From positions 22,988 to 86,987 of the forward strand of contig MWYV01000034.1 in the NCBI GenBank assembly GCA_002050435.1: DNA of 64,000 nt, in the 5' to 3' direction. The notes beneath the pieces were generated by a model that was not told where the DNA came from, did not search any database, and saw only the letters and a program-made list of their open reading frames with translations. Position 1 is the stretch's first letter. Each line of letters starts with the position of its first letter. The DNA comes from Chitinophagales bacterium 33-2. GTDB lineage: Bacteria; Bacteroidota; Bacteroidia; Chitinophagales; Chitinophagaceae. A program made the translations under genes and the position numbers. Positions 9,328 to 19,595 of the stretch are shown here, one piece after another.

Positions 9328-10200
9328 TTATGATTGTTCATGATGAGCATTTTTTATTCCTTTAAATTCCCTTGTTTTGATATCATATACATCCAAATTG
9401 CTCATAATGGTGACCTGAAGGCTTGCAACTGAAATGGGCATGCCGCTTTTGATGTCAGCTATGTTATTATGTTTGATACTGCTGCCATCTACAATCACCA
9501 CACTGCTCGAACCGATGGCTTTCAGGCGCGTTCCTTTTTCTATGATCACACCTGTATCTTCATCCAGCCCAATTCCAATGGCGCCAGGTTGTGATGCAAT
9601 AGCCTGCACCAGTCTGCCAAACCTGCCGCGCGCATCAAAATGGGTATCTATAATTACTTCCTGTAAAAAGCCAAGACCCATACTGAGTTCTACCCGGCCT
9701 TTCAGGTAAGCCTGGCTTTCATCACCTCCACAAATCATGGTATTGCTCATGGCTGCCGCACCTGCGCTGGTACCAGCAATCACAAAATGTTCTTTTTCGT
9801 AACGTTCCCGGGTAATGTTTAGAAATTCTGTCCCACCCAGTAAAGAACACAGGCGCACCTGGTCGCCGCCTGAAAAAAGAATGCAGTTGCATTTCTCCAG
9901 TCTTTCCAATACTTTCTTGCTGTCTGCCTCTTCGCGTGATGTGATTTTCAGATGCCCGATATCAATGTATCCTAATTTTTTAAAAGCTTTTTTGTAGATC
10001 TGCCCTACTTCATCAGGAATAGTGGAAGCAGCGGTTATGACCTCTATTTTGGGTTCTGTTTTTTTGCCAATCAGTTGAATGATCTGGTGAAGAATCCCTT
10101 CTTTAAAAAAATCAAGACTGTTCTGCCTTTCTTTTTCTTCTTCTTTGCCTTTGTCTTCTGCACCGCCAACCGCAATTAAAAATCCTTTAGGATGCTGCAT
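9328..10200 (-). CDS. cphB: Cyanophycinase
   Basis: GGAEDK, FSGGDQVRL, GTSAGAAAMS serine-peptidase motif; divergent to cphA. Confidence 0.93.
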   Translation of the reverse strand: MQHPKGFLIAVGGAEDKGKEEEKERQNSLDFFKEGILHQIIQLIGKKTEPKIEVITAASTIPDEVGQIYKKAFKKLGYIDIGHLKITSREEADSKKVLERLEKCNCILFSGGDQVRLCSLLGGTEFLNITRERYEKEHFVIAGTSAGAAAMSNTMICGGDESQAYLKGRVELSMGLGFLQEVIIDTHFDARGRFGRLVQAIASQPGAIGIGLDEDTGVIIEKGTRLKAIGSSSVVIVDGSSIKHNNIADIKSGMPISVASLQVTIMSNLDVYDIKTREFKGIKNAHHEQS

Positions 10201-10308
10201 ACTTTAATTTTCTAAAAAGCATGCCATCCAGGTTTTTTATTGATATGGAAGCTTTTGATGAATTCTGGTATAAAATTTTTTATAATACCATAAGATTCAA
10301 GCCTATTT

Positions 10309-12951
10309 ATGAAATTAATTGATGTAAAAATCCTGAGAGGACCCAATTTCTGGTCAGTTAAACGGCATCACCTCATTCAACTGACAATGGACCTGGAAGA
10401 AATGGAATTCCGGCCCACCAATACACATCCCGATTTTAAAGACCAACTTCAACTATTGTTGCCTTCTCTCTACGAACACAGGTGCAGTGAAGGTGTGGCG
10501 GGAGGATTTTTTGAAAGAGTGGATCAGGGAACCTGGATGGGACATGTAATTGAACACATTGCCATTGAACTGCAAAACCTGGCAGGAATGGACCTGGGTT
10601 TCGGACAAACAAGAGGAACAGGCAAAGAAGGTGTTTATCATATCGTATATGAATATGTAGGAGAGGACGCAGGTGTTTATGCCGGCAAGGCGGCCATTCG
10701 AATTGTAGAAGCCCTAATTGCAAATCGTTCATCAGAATTGATGATTTCATCCGAAGTGGAAGAAATAAAGCGGTTGTGGAATGCCAGTAAAATGGGCCCC
10801 AGTACTGCCTCCATTGTTAAGGAAGCAAAAAGCCGAAACATTCCCGTGATCAGTCTTGATGGTGATTCTCTTTTTCAACTCGGATATGGATGCAGGCAAA
10901 AACGGATAGAAGCTACGATCACCAGCAATACGGGGATAATTGCAACTGACCTTGCAGGTGATAAGGACCGTACCAAACAAATGTTGCTTGCAGCAAATAT
11001 ACCCGCACCCGCAGGTGGTGTAATTGCATCTGTTTCAGAACTTCAAGATTTGATAGAAGAGCTGGGTTACCCCATAGTGATCAAACCCCTCGACGGAAAT
11101 CATGGAAATGGTGCTACCATAAATATTGAATCTTATGATGAGGCGCTTACCGCTTTTAAAAGAGCCAGAAAAATCTCAGATAAGATCGTTGTTGAAAAAT
11201 ATATTGCAGGCAAAGATTTCAGGGTACTTCTTGTAAATAAAAAATTTATTGCTGCCGCACTCCGCACACCTGCAATGGTAATAGGTGATGGCCGGCATAC
11301 CCTGCGCGAATTGATTGATAAGATCAACCAGCATCCAGGGCGCGGATTCGGACATGATAATATGCTTACAAAGATCGATGTTGATGATGTTTGTATTGAG
11401 CTTTTACAAAAAAAAGGATATAACCTTGATTCCATCTTACCAATTGGTGAAGCGTGCACATTAAAACCTACAGCCAATTTAAGTACAGGAGGAACGGCAA
11501 TGGATGTAACTGAAAAAGTACATCCGAAAAATATCAAACTTTTTGAGCGCGCGGCAAGAACGATCGGTCTTGATATTTGTGGGATCGATGTGATGGCCGC
11601 TGATCTTTCATCTCCCATTACAGAAAATGGCGGTGCCATCATTGAAATCAATGCAGCACCAGGCTTCCGTATGCACCTGGAACCTACGGTGGGACAGCCA
11701 AAGAATGTGGCAGCTCCGGTTTTGGATATGCTTTTCCCGCTGAATGGAGATGGCAGGATTCCTTTGGTGGCGGTGACGGGAACAAACGGCAAAACCACCA
11801 CCACGCGGTTGATTGCGCATATAGCAGGGCAGGCAGGATTAACAACAGGTTTTACTACCACCGATGGCATTTATATCGATAATGATCTGATAGAAAAAGC
11901 CGATTGCTCAGGACCTGGTTCAGCACAAATGATATTAAAAGATTCCTCTGTAGAGTTTGCGGTTCTTGAAACCGCAAGAGGAGGCATCCTGCGTTCCGGA
12001 TTGGGGTTTGATGCCTGCGATACGGCCATAGTTACTAATGTGGCAGAAGACCATCTTGGATTAGGTGGTATTGATACCATTGAAAAACTGGCGCGCGTAA
12101 AATCAGTTGTCCCGGAAACTGTGCTTCCTCATGGTTATGCCATCCTGAACGCCGATGACGATCTGGTTTATGCAATGAAGGAAAACCTAAAATGCAATCT
12201 TGCATTGTTTTCATTGTATAGCGATAATTACCGCATTGAGGAGCATTGCAGTAGAGGGGGATTGGCAGCTTATCTGGAAAACGGTTACCTGATCCTGCGC
12301 CTGGGCAATCAAATCATGCCGGTGGAGGAAGTAAAGAATGTTCCTCTCACCTTTAATGGAAAAGCGGAATTCAATATTGCCAATGCGCTGGCAGCCATAC
12401 TTGCTGCTTACACGCATAATATCAGGATCAGCACCATCCGCAAAGCTTTGCAGAATTTTATTCCTTCTCAGGAAACCACCCCTGGAAGAATGAATATTTT
12501 TCACCTCAAAGATTTTTCGGTTTTACTTGATTATGCCCACAATCCTCATGGATTAAAAGCACTGGGAAAATTTATTAAAACCATGGAGGCAGCTTCCAGA
12601 ATAGGTGTGATCACAGGCGTAGGCGACAGAAGGGATGAAGATATTGTAGCACTGGCAGAAGAAGCTGCCCGCATTTTTGATGAGATCATTATCAGGCATG
12701 ATAATGACCTGAGGGGAAGAACCCACGAAGAAATTGACCGGCTGTTAACAGAAGGCATCCGAAAAATAAACATGGCCATTCCGGTTTCTTATGTCTGGTG
12801 TGAATGTGATGCAGTGGAAAAAGCCATTAAAATTAGAAAACCAAATGCATTGATCGTTGTACTGATCGAAAATATCACCTCAGTAACGGAATGTATAAAC
12901 AGGCACCAGCAGGAAATGGATAAAATAACTGCGCTTAGAACTGCAGTTTAA
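10309..12951 (+). CDS. cphA: Cyanophycin synthetase
   Basis: ATP-grasp domain followed by Mur-ligase-like domain (VTGTNGKTTTTRLIAHI); 880 aa. Confidence 0.95.
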   Translation: MKLIDVKILRGPNFWSVKRHHLIQLTMDLEEMEFRPTNTHPDFKDQLQLLLPSLYEHRCSEGVAGGFFERVDQGTWMGHVIEHIAIELQNLAGMDLGFGQTRGTGKEGVYHIVYEYVGEDAGVYAGKAAIRIVEALIANRSSELMISSEVEEIKRLWNASKMGPSTASIVKEAKSRNIPVISLDGDSLFQLGYGCRQKRIEATITSNTGIIATDLAGDKDRTKQMLLAANIPAPAGGVIASVSELQDLIEELGYPIVIKPLDGNHGNGATINIESYDEALTAFKRARKISDKIVVEKYIAGKDFRVLLVNKKFIAAALRTPAMVIGDGRHTLRELIDKINQHPGRGFGHDNMLTKIDVDDVCIELLQKKGYNLDSILPIGEACTLKPTANLSTGGTAMDVTEKVHPKNIKLFERAARTIGLDICGIDVMAADLSSPITENGGAIIEINAAPGFRMHLEPTVGQPKNVAAPVLDMLFPLNGDGRIPLVAVTGTNGKTTTTRLIAHIAGQAGLTTGFTTTDGIYIDNDLIEKADCSGPGSAQMILKDSSVEFAVLETARGGILRSGLGFDACDTAIVTNVAEDHLGLGGIDTIEKLARVKSVVPETVLPHGYAILNADDDLVYAMKENLKCNLALFSLYSDNYRIEEHCSRGGLAAYLENGYLILRLGNQIMPVEEVKNVPLTFNGKAEFNIANALAAILAAYTHNIRISTIRKALQNFIPSQETTPGRMNIFHLKDFSVLLDYAHNPHGLKALGKFIKTMEAASRIGVITGVGDRRDEDIVALAEEAARIFDEIIIRHDNDLRGRTHEEIDRLLTEGIRKINMAIPVSYVWCECDAVEKAIKIRKPNALIVVLIENITSVTECINRHQQEMDKITALRTAV

Positions 12952-12979
12952 AATAAGAATACATATAATCCGATTAAAT

Positions 12980-13015
12980 AATAAAGAGGCTGTCATGAAA
13001 AACAGCCTCTTTATT
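12980..13015. terminator. Bidirectional rho-independent terminator between cphA and KGG gene
   Basis: AATAAAGAGGCTGT-catgaaaa-ACAGCCTCTTTATT. Confidence 0.85.
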
Positions 13016-13027
13016 ATGATTTAACTT

Positions 13028-13267
13028 TTAAGCAGCTTCGCCGCTACGTGAATCGCGGTTACGGCTTCCCCTGGAATTTTGCCCGCCTTTTCTTCCTGCT
13101 TCTCTGGCTTCGTCTGCAGTCCACTCATGAGCAACGCCCTGGCGGTGTGCTGCCCTTCCACCTTCACTTGCTATTTGTCTTTGTCTTTCAGGATCCATTG
13201 CCGCAAATCCTCTGCGGCTTTTCTGGCGAACATCCTGTTGGTCGTTACGGTTGTTGTTACCTTCCAT
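13028..13267 (-). CDS. KGG-repeat stress-induced protein
   Basis: RGFAAMDPERQRQIASEGGRAAHRQGVAHEWTADEAREAGRKGG. Confidence 0.9.
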   Translation of the reverse strand: MEGNNNRNDQQDVRQKSRRGFAAMDPERQRQIASEGGRAAHRQGVAHEWTADEAREAGRKGGQNSRGSRNRDSRSGEAA

Positions 13268-13649
13268 AATAAAATAATTAAAAAGAATGATTAAATGAAA
13301 AAACTGGAATTTTAAAAGGGTAGGAACAAATTGTAGAGATGGATATAAAAAAAATGTGCCTGCAATAAACAGGGCAATAATTGGGAATTTTACAATTTAT
13401 TGAGGAGGTTTATCATTAAATTGCTCAGTTTGGAAATCACACAAGGGAAAGCGGTATATATCGGTTCCTACTTGTGTTGAACGATTAGAAACTAAAAATC
13501 AGGAAACTGCAACAATAATATTAACTCTTCCAATGGTGGGGCGGCTTTAAAAAACTACCTTTCATTCCGGTTCATTTCCTCTGTTAATTCAATAACACAC
13601 GATCTCCGTTTAGCAGCAAGAGCCTTTGTTCACTTTAATAATTGCTGTT

Positions 13650-13907
13650 ATGGCCAGAATCTTCACAACAAGTTTCGAATTTAATCATCAGATTTATGAT
13701 GCCATTGTTACTGTGGTAAACCAGAATAATAACCTCAATTTTACCATCAAGGTGATGGATATGGAATTACAGCAACTATTGCCCAAGGGCGGTATTCAAT
13801 ATAAAGGATTTGATGGGTTTGAAACAGTGAGTGTTTTAGACAATACCCTCTCCCAGTCGCTCATGCGGTCGATCTCACGTTCAATAGTCACTCATCTTTC
13901 AGATTGA
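13650..13907 (+). CDS. Small hypothetical protein
   Basis: ORF directly upstream of response regulator; internal ATG at 13650 preferred. Confidence 0.5.
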   Translation: MARIFTTSFEFNHQIYDAIVTVVNQNNNLNFTIKVMDMELQQLLPKGGIQYKGFDGFETVSVLDNTLSQSLMRSISRSIVTHLSD

Positions 13908-13909
13908 TC

Positions 13910-14308
13910 ATGGCAAACAATCCTTATTTCCTTTACGTGGAAGATGATGATGACGACATTGTTATCTTAAAGGAAATGATGACGAATTCCGGGCACCATC
14001 ACACATGTTGCTCAGTGAAGGATGGTTTTGAGGCTATAAAATTTTTGCAGTCCATAAAGCATGGAGAAGCCTATCCTAACCTGATCCTGCTGGATATTCA
14101 CATGCCAAGGCTGAATGGAAAAGAAACACTGCAATATCTGAAGTCAGATGACATGTATTGTCTGATTCCCGTACTGATGTTTTCCGCCTCGCGGGATTCC
14201 CGCAATGAAGAAGTTTATAAAAGCCTGGGAACAGAAGTTCTGTCCAAGCCTGACAACCTAAATGCGTGGGAGAAAACCATTCAGCAGATTACAGAATACT
14301 TTGGCTGA
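13910..14308 (+). CDS. REC-only response regulator
   Basis: YVEDDDDD, LLDIHMPRLNG, phospho-acceptor Asp, SKPD. Confidence 0.9.
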   Translation: MANNPYFLYVEDDDDDIVILKEMMTNSGHHHTCCSVKDGFEAIKFLQSIKHGEAYPNLILLDIHMPRLNGKETLQYLKSDDMYCLIPVLMFSASRDSRNEEVYKSLGTEVLSKPDNLNAWEKTIQQITEYFG

Positions 14309-14722
14309 TGCAACCAATAGACCCCTCCTGCGGTCATAGTAGCAGCCCGTTTTTATCCAATCCCTCATTTTTTAAAAGGCAGAACAATCTACCTCATCTT
14401 TCCCCCATAATACCTGGAAATTTTCTTAAATAGATTTGCCGGCAAGGGGATTTTGCCCCTATAAACTGCGCAATCTTTTGTCTGGAATCAAAAACTGATT
14501 TGGGAGCCGATGGCCATCCCGTCTGCCAAATTTCAATAGCTCGAAATTGGATCCAATTGTGAATGCATGAACCGGGAACAATGCTGGTCACCAAATTCTA
14601 CACCCTTCAGTTAATTTTTCATGAGAAAAATTTAAGGTGGATATCCAAAAATATTACTAGCAGCACTTAATTCATCTTAAGAAATGAATCGGCAATAGGA
14701 TGGTCTGGTAACCTGGGATGCA

Positions 14723-16984
14723 TCAGGCATTCTTTTCTTTCAGCCTTAATTCATTGCCGGCAACAGGAATCCTGCTTAACATTTCCAGCAGGCTTACCGT
14801 CATTTGAGGTGTATAGAGGTTAAATTGTGCATAAGATGCTTCATATCCAATTTTAATCGTAAAGGCTTCATCATATTTTGTGAGCACCCTGAACATATCT
14901 TCATCCGTATAATCATCGCCGCAGGCAAGAATAAAATCATAAGCCTTTTCTTTCAGGATCTGTTTAACCGCATAGCCTTTGTCCATTCCTTTTATACGCA
15001 CTTCAATAACTTTGTTGCCTTTAAATACCTGGATGTTCAGATCCTTGCTGTAATCATTTAATTCGGTGAACAATTCTGCAGACCGCACCTTTGCCTGTTC
15101 CGGCTCTGCGTTTCTGAAATGCCAGGCAACAGAATAATCCTTTTTTTCAATAAAAGTGTTGGCGCACCTGAGTTCATATTTTTGCATCACCTGCAAAATA
15201 TTCTGCTTCCAGTTTTCATCGCTCATGTAAACAATGGAGGTTTTCCATCCGCTGCCTTTTCTTTTGAACTTTGCACCATGTTCAGCAATAATATTAATAT
15301 TTAGATGCCCCAGCCACCTGTCCAGCGAACCACTGTCTCTTCCGCTTACAATAAAAATATCGTTACCCGGATCTTCAGAAAGATGATGTAAAAGTTTTAA
15401 TAAGTTACGATCCGGGGCCGCCTGCTCAGGTACAGCGGAAAAGGGCACCAAAGTGCCGTCATAATCCAGCAGCAGCAAACGATTTTTCCTGCTTTTGTAT
15501 TTACCGATCAATGCTTCAATTGCTTCAGGATTCAGGAATTTAAATTCAAATTCTTTTTGTTTGATTTTAATAAGCGAGAGTTCATTCATAAAATCTTCAC
15601 CCCATGCAATAATATCATACTGCCTTACCCGCTTTTGCATGTTCACCAGTTTTTTACTCTGCTGTTCTGCGGGCATACGCAATCCTGCCCTGATGCTGTC
15701 TGCTGTTCCTTCTATATCATTTGGATTTATGGTAAGCGCATCGGTCAATTCGCGCGCAGCACCAGCCATTTCACTTAACACAAGCACTCCCTGCAAATCC
15801 TGTCTGCTGCTGATGAATTCTTTTGCTACCAGGTTCATCCCATCTCTTAATGGTGTGATCAATGCAAGATCACAGGCGGTATAAAGGGCCATCAGGTCAT
15901 GAAAGTCCAGGTGCGTGTACTGGTAGTTTACCGGCTTCCAGGTAATATTCCCAATGCGGCTGTTAAAATCTCCAATAAAACCGTCGATCTCAGTTTTCCT
16001 TTCCGCATATTTTTTAATGGTATCACGGGAGGGAACAATTACCATTACAAACACTACCTTTTCTTTAAACTCGGGGTATTTTACCAGGAATCTTTCATAA
16101 GCTTTCAGCCTGCAGAAAACACCTTTGGTATAATCAAGCCTGTCAACAGAAAATATAATCTTCTGCTGATTAAATTGTTCCCTGTAAGTTTTTCTTTTCG
16201 AGGCTACTTCAGGAAGTTTATATGCCGAATTGTATTTTTCGTAATCAATGCTGATCGGGAAAACATCAATTTTAATAAGCCGGTTCTGGTATTTAACAAT
16301 ATGGTGTTCATTTTCGATATTCAAAACCATCTGTATGGTTTCAAGAAAATGCGAGGCATAATCAATCGTATGAAATCCTATGAGGTCCGCGCCCAGCATT
16401 CCTTTTAAAAATTCCTCCTGCCATCGGGAAGGCATGAGCCTGAAAATTTCAAATGAGGGGAAAGGAATATGCAGAAAAAAACCTATCGTGATCTTAGGAA
16501 AGTGGGCTCTTATTTTTCCTGCCAGCGGCAACAGATGGTAATCGTGTATCCACAGGATATCATCATCATTTAATTTTGAAAGCAAAGCAGCAACAAAGGC
16601 CTCGTTCGCTGCTATGTAATTGTCAAAATACTGGGCATTGTATTCAGCATAGGAAGGAAAATAATGAAACAGAGGCCATAATACGGAATTTGAAAGCCCA
16701 TTATAATACTGGTCGTAAGCTTTAGGAGGAACGAAAACCGGAAGATAACCGAACGCATCATCAGTAAGCTGTACAGTGGCGCTTTCCCATACTTTTTCGG
16801 AACAGCCAGGTATGCCTACCCAAAATTTTTCTGAGAATTTTTCTGTTCCGGTGTTTCCGGAGTGGTTGATGTAGCTGCTGATCGCTGATACCAATCCTCC
16901 TGAGGAATTGGAAACCTTTATCTGATCCTTTTCATGCCAGATGGTGACCGGCAACCGGTTGGACAGAATAAATAACCTTTTCAT
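14723..16984 (-). CDS. otsA-otsB: Bifunctional trehalose-6-phosphate synthase/phosphatase (OtsA-OtsB fusion)
   Basis: GT20 motifs (WIHDYHLLPLAGKIR, RLDYTKGV, LRDGMNLVAKEF) plus HAD motif LLLDYDGTLVPF. Confidence 0.93.
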   Translation of the reverse strand: MKRLFILSNRLPVTIWHEKDQIKVSNSSGGLVSAISSYINHSGNTGTEKFSEKFWVGIPGCSEKVWESATVQLTDDAFGYLPVFVPPKAYDQYYNGLSNSVLWPLFHYFPSYAEYNAQYFDNYIAANEAFVAALLSKLNDDDILWIHDYHLLPLAGKIRAHFPKITIGFFLHIPFPSFEIFRLMPSRWQEEFLKGMLGADLIGFHTIDYASHFLETIQMVLNIENEHHIVKYQNRLIKIDVFPISIDYEKYNSAYKLPEVASKRKTYREQFNQQKIIFSVDRLDYTKGVFCRLKAYERFLVKYPEFKEKVVFVMVIVPSRDTIKKYAERKTEIDGFIGDFNSRIGNITWKPVNYQYTHLDFHDLMALYTACDLALITPLRDGMNLVAKEFISSRQDLQGVLVLSEMAGAARELTDALTINPNDIEGTADSIRAGLRMPAEQQSKKLVNMQKRVRQYDIIAWGEDFMNELSLIKIKQKEFEFKFLNPEAIEALIGKYKSRKNRLLLLDYDGTLVPFSAVPEQAAPDRNLLKLLHHLSEDPGNDIFIVSGRDSGSLDRWLGHLNINIIAEHGAKFKRKGSGWKTSIVYMSDENWKQNILQVMQKYELRCANTFIEKKDYSVAWHFRNAEPEQAKVRSAELFTELNDYSKDLNIQVFKGNKVIEVRIKGMDKGYAVKQILKEKAYDFILACGDDYTDEDMFRVLTKYDEAFTIKIGYEASYAQFNLYTPQMTVSLLEMLSRIPVAGNELRLKEKNA

Positions 16985-17150
16985 TGGCAAAATCGTTAGG
17001 GTGAAAAAGAAGGCAATTTTCTGGTTTCGGTAAGTGAAGATAAGGAATCTCAAAAAATGATTCCGGGGAGTGGCCCAGTTTTTTGGATAAGCGAATAGCA
17101 GTAACTTGCTTATTCAGCCCCCTAATAAGTTTATACCACAACAAGAACTG

Positions 17151-17573
17151 ATGAAAATAAACAAAAACCCAATTATCGTTGTTGACGATGACAAAGACGA
17201 CCTGGAATTGTTGCAGCAGGCGTTTTTGGAATTGAACGTTGAAAATGAAATAATCGTTTTCGATGATGGTTTAAAATTTATCGAGTACATTAAGGCAACA
17301 GATAGCAAAACGTTTTTTATTCTGTGCGACATTAATATGTCTAGACTTCCTGGCATGGAATTGAAAAAAATCATCTATGATGATGAGACGTTAAGAATAA
17401 AATGCGTCCCATTTATATTTTTATCTACAAGCGGCGCATCAAGTTCGATTATGAAAGCTTATAGCTATGGTGTGCAAGGCTTCTTTATAAAACCGAATAC
17501 CTTGGAAAAATTGAAGAGTATGCTACATGCCATGATAACTTATTGGAGTGAATCGCAACATCCAAATAGATAA
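17151..17573 (+). CDS. REC-only response regulator
   Basis: VVDDDKDD, CDINMSRLPG, GFFIKP. Confidence 0.9.
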   Translation: MKINKNPIIVVDDDKDDLELLQQAFLELNVENEIIVFDDGLKFIEYIKATDSKTFFILCDINMSRLPGMELKKIIYDDETLRIKCVPFIFLSTSGASSSIMKAYSYGVQGFFIKPNTLEKLKSMLHAMITYWSESQHPNR

Positions 17574-17667
17574 TTGTCATTCAAACTGAAACACAACCTG
17601 GTTCCTGCCTCTGCATGATGGTTCGAAAAAATTTTCTATCATTGCAACGCTAAACCAAAAACTTTAC

Positions 17668-19155
17668 ATGAGGATATCACACCTTATCTTCCTGAGTTTT
17701 ACCCTGATCCTTCTGTTATTTACAGTAACTACCTATATCAATTACAGGCAATCAGAAAAAGTGCGCGAGAATACGGAATACATGACCATGTCTACCAACA
17801 TGATGAGGAGCGCCAACAGGGTTCAGCGTAACATTGTACACATGGTGAGCGGATTAAGAGGCTTTCTGCTTACGGGTGAAAATTATTTCCTGCAGGCTTA
17901 CGACTCTGCTTCCATAGAGAATGCAGCATTGATCAAGGAGATCGCGCTTATTCTTCCCGATACTTCTAACCAGGAAGCCTTGTTAGTTGAAATTGATTCA
18001 TTAAATAATCAATGGATCAATGAGTTCACCGGACCATTGCGCGATGCAAAACTCAATGCAGAAAAGTCTGTAAAGAATGAAGCATACTATGATCGCCTGT
18101 ATAAGGAAAAAATGTATGTCAGTGATGAAAGTCAGATCAACCTGGTGCTGAACCGAAAGATCAGGGAATTCATTAGCCTTGAATATGAGTCCAGGGAAAA
18201 ACGACAGCAATTATTATCTGCATCCATCCAGGAAACAAAAGCCATTTCATTTTCCCTTACTATTTTATCCATTATTGCTGGTTTTTCCGTGGTAAGTTTC
18301 CTTGCTTACCGGATCTCCAGAAGGATCGCTATAATGGTGCGCATGGCAGATGCAATCGCATCCGGAAATTTTGAGGTTCAGACAGAAGAACAAGGAACGG
18401 ATGAGTTAAGCGGTCTTGCGCGCTCATTGAATCACATGGCATCCATGTTGTCCGGATCTTTTAATGAGTTGAAAAGAAAAAACCGCGAGCTGGACCAGTT
18501 TGCGCATATTGTTTCTCATGATATGAAAACCCCATTAAGGGGAATTGGTAATGTGGTTACGTGGATAGAAGAAGATCATAATGAGGAGCTGACTCCTAAG
18601 GTAGAAGAATACCTGGGATTAATCAAAGGCAGGGTAGAAAGAGGTGAGCACCTGATCCAGGGTTTGCTGTCTTACTCCAGAATTGGTAAGGAGCAGCAGC
18701 AGTTGGAAGCAGTAAACATTAAAGAAATTGTTGATGAAGTATTGGAGAATTATAATCTGGAAACGAACATGAAGGTGCAGCTTTCACCTAAACTGCCGGT
18801 TATCTATACACATAAGGTTCCGCTCTTTCATGTGCTTTCAAACCTCATTACCAATGCGATTAAATATAACAATAAAGAGCAACCGGTTATTTCAGTTTAC
18901 CATAAGGAATTTCAAAACCACTATGAATTTTTTGTTAAAGACAATGGGCCCGGCATCAGCAAAAATTATCACGAAAAGATATTTGTTATTTTCCAAACTT
19001 TGCATGCAAAGGAGCAAGTGGAAAGTACAGGCGTTGGCCTGGCTATTGTAAAAAAGATACTTGATTCCCGAAACGAAACCATATCTGTTGAATCTGTTCC
19101 TGGTGTAGGATCTGTATTTTCCTTTACCTGGAAAAAATCTGTAAGTAATGAATAA
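17668..19155 (+). CDS. Sensor histidine kinase (CHASE3-HAMP-HisKA-HATPase)
   Basis: TM, CHASE3-like GLRGFLLTGE, FAHIVSHDMKTPLRGI H-box, DNGPGI/GVGLAIVKKI. Confidence 0.92.
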   Translation: MRISHLIFLSFTLILLLFTVTTYINYRQSEKVRENTEYMTMSTNMMRSANRVQRNIVHMVSGLRGFLLTGENYFLQAYDSASIENAALIKEIALILPDTSNQEALLVEIDSLNNQWINEFTGPLRDAKLNAEKSVKNEAYYDRLYKEKMYVSDESQINLVLNRKIREFISLEYESREKRQQLLSASIQETKAISFSLTILSIIAGFSVVSFLAYRISRRIAIMVRMADAIASGNFEVQTEEQGTDELSGLARSLNHMASMLSGSFNELKRKNRELDQFAHIVSHDMKTPLRGIGNVVTWIEEDHNEELTPKVEEYLGLIKGRVERGEHLIQGLLSYSRIGKEQQQLEAVNIKEIVDEVLENYNLETNMKVQLSPKLPVIYTHKVPLFHVLSNLITNAIKYNNKEQPVISVYHKEFQNHYEFFVKDNGPGISKNYHEKIFVIFQTLHAKEQVESTGVGLAIVKKILDSRNETISVESVPGVGSVFSFTWKKSVSNE

Positions 19156-19576
19156 GATTATTAGAATTCTGCTTGTTGAAGACGACCAGCTTGATGCCAT
19201 GGATATCAGACGTTCTCTTGATAAACTGAACATCCTTTATAAGATGATCGTTGCGAAAAACGGTGAAGAGGCCCTTGAAGTTTTAAATGGAAATCACGAG
19301 GAGCATTTCGATGAGTTACCCGATATGGTGCTGATCGACATTAATATGCCAAGAATGAATGGTATTGAGCTGTTGAACACCATTCGTAACACTGAAGAAT
19401 GGAAAGAACTTAAGTGCTTTATTATTACGACTTCCGATGAAAAGGTTGATAAGGAAAGGGCAAATGAACTGGGTGTTTCAGGATATATTATCAAACCATT
19501 TAAGGTAAATTCGTCTTCTCTTGATTCTTTCAACCTGATGATTGACCTGATGAATATGAAAGCAGGAAGTTTATAA
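19148..19576 (+). CDS. REC-only response regulator, overlapping the kinase gene
   Basis: LVEDDQLD, LIDINMPRMNG, GYIIKPF; 8-bp overlap with HK. Confidence 0.92.
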   Translation: MNKIIRILLVEDDQLDAMDIRRSLDKLNILYKMIVAKNGEEALEVLNGNHEEHFDELPDMVLIDINMPRMNGIELLNTIRNTEEWKELKCFIITTSDEKVDKERANELGVSGYIIKPFKVNSSSLDSFNLMIDLMNMKAGSL

Positions 19577-19595
19577 AATAAGATACAGGTTAATG

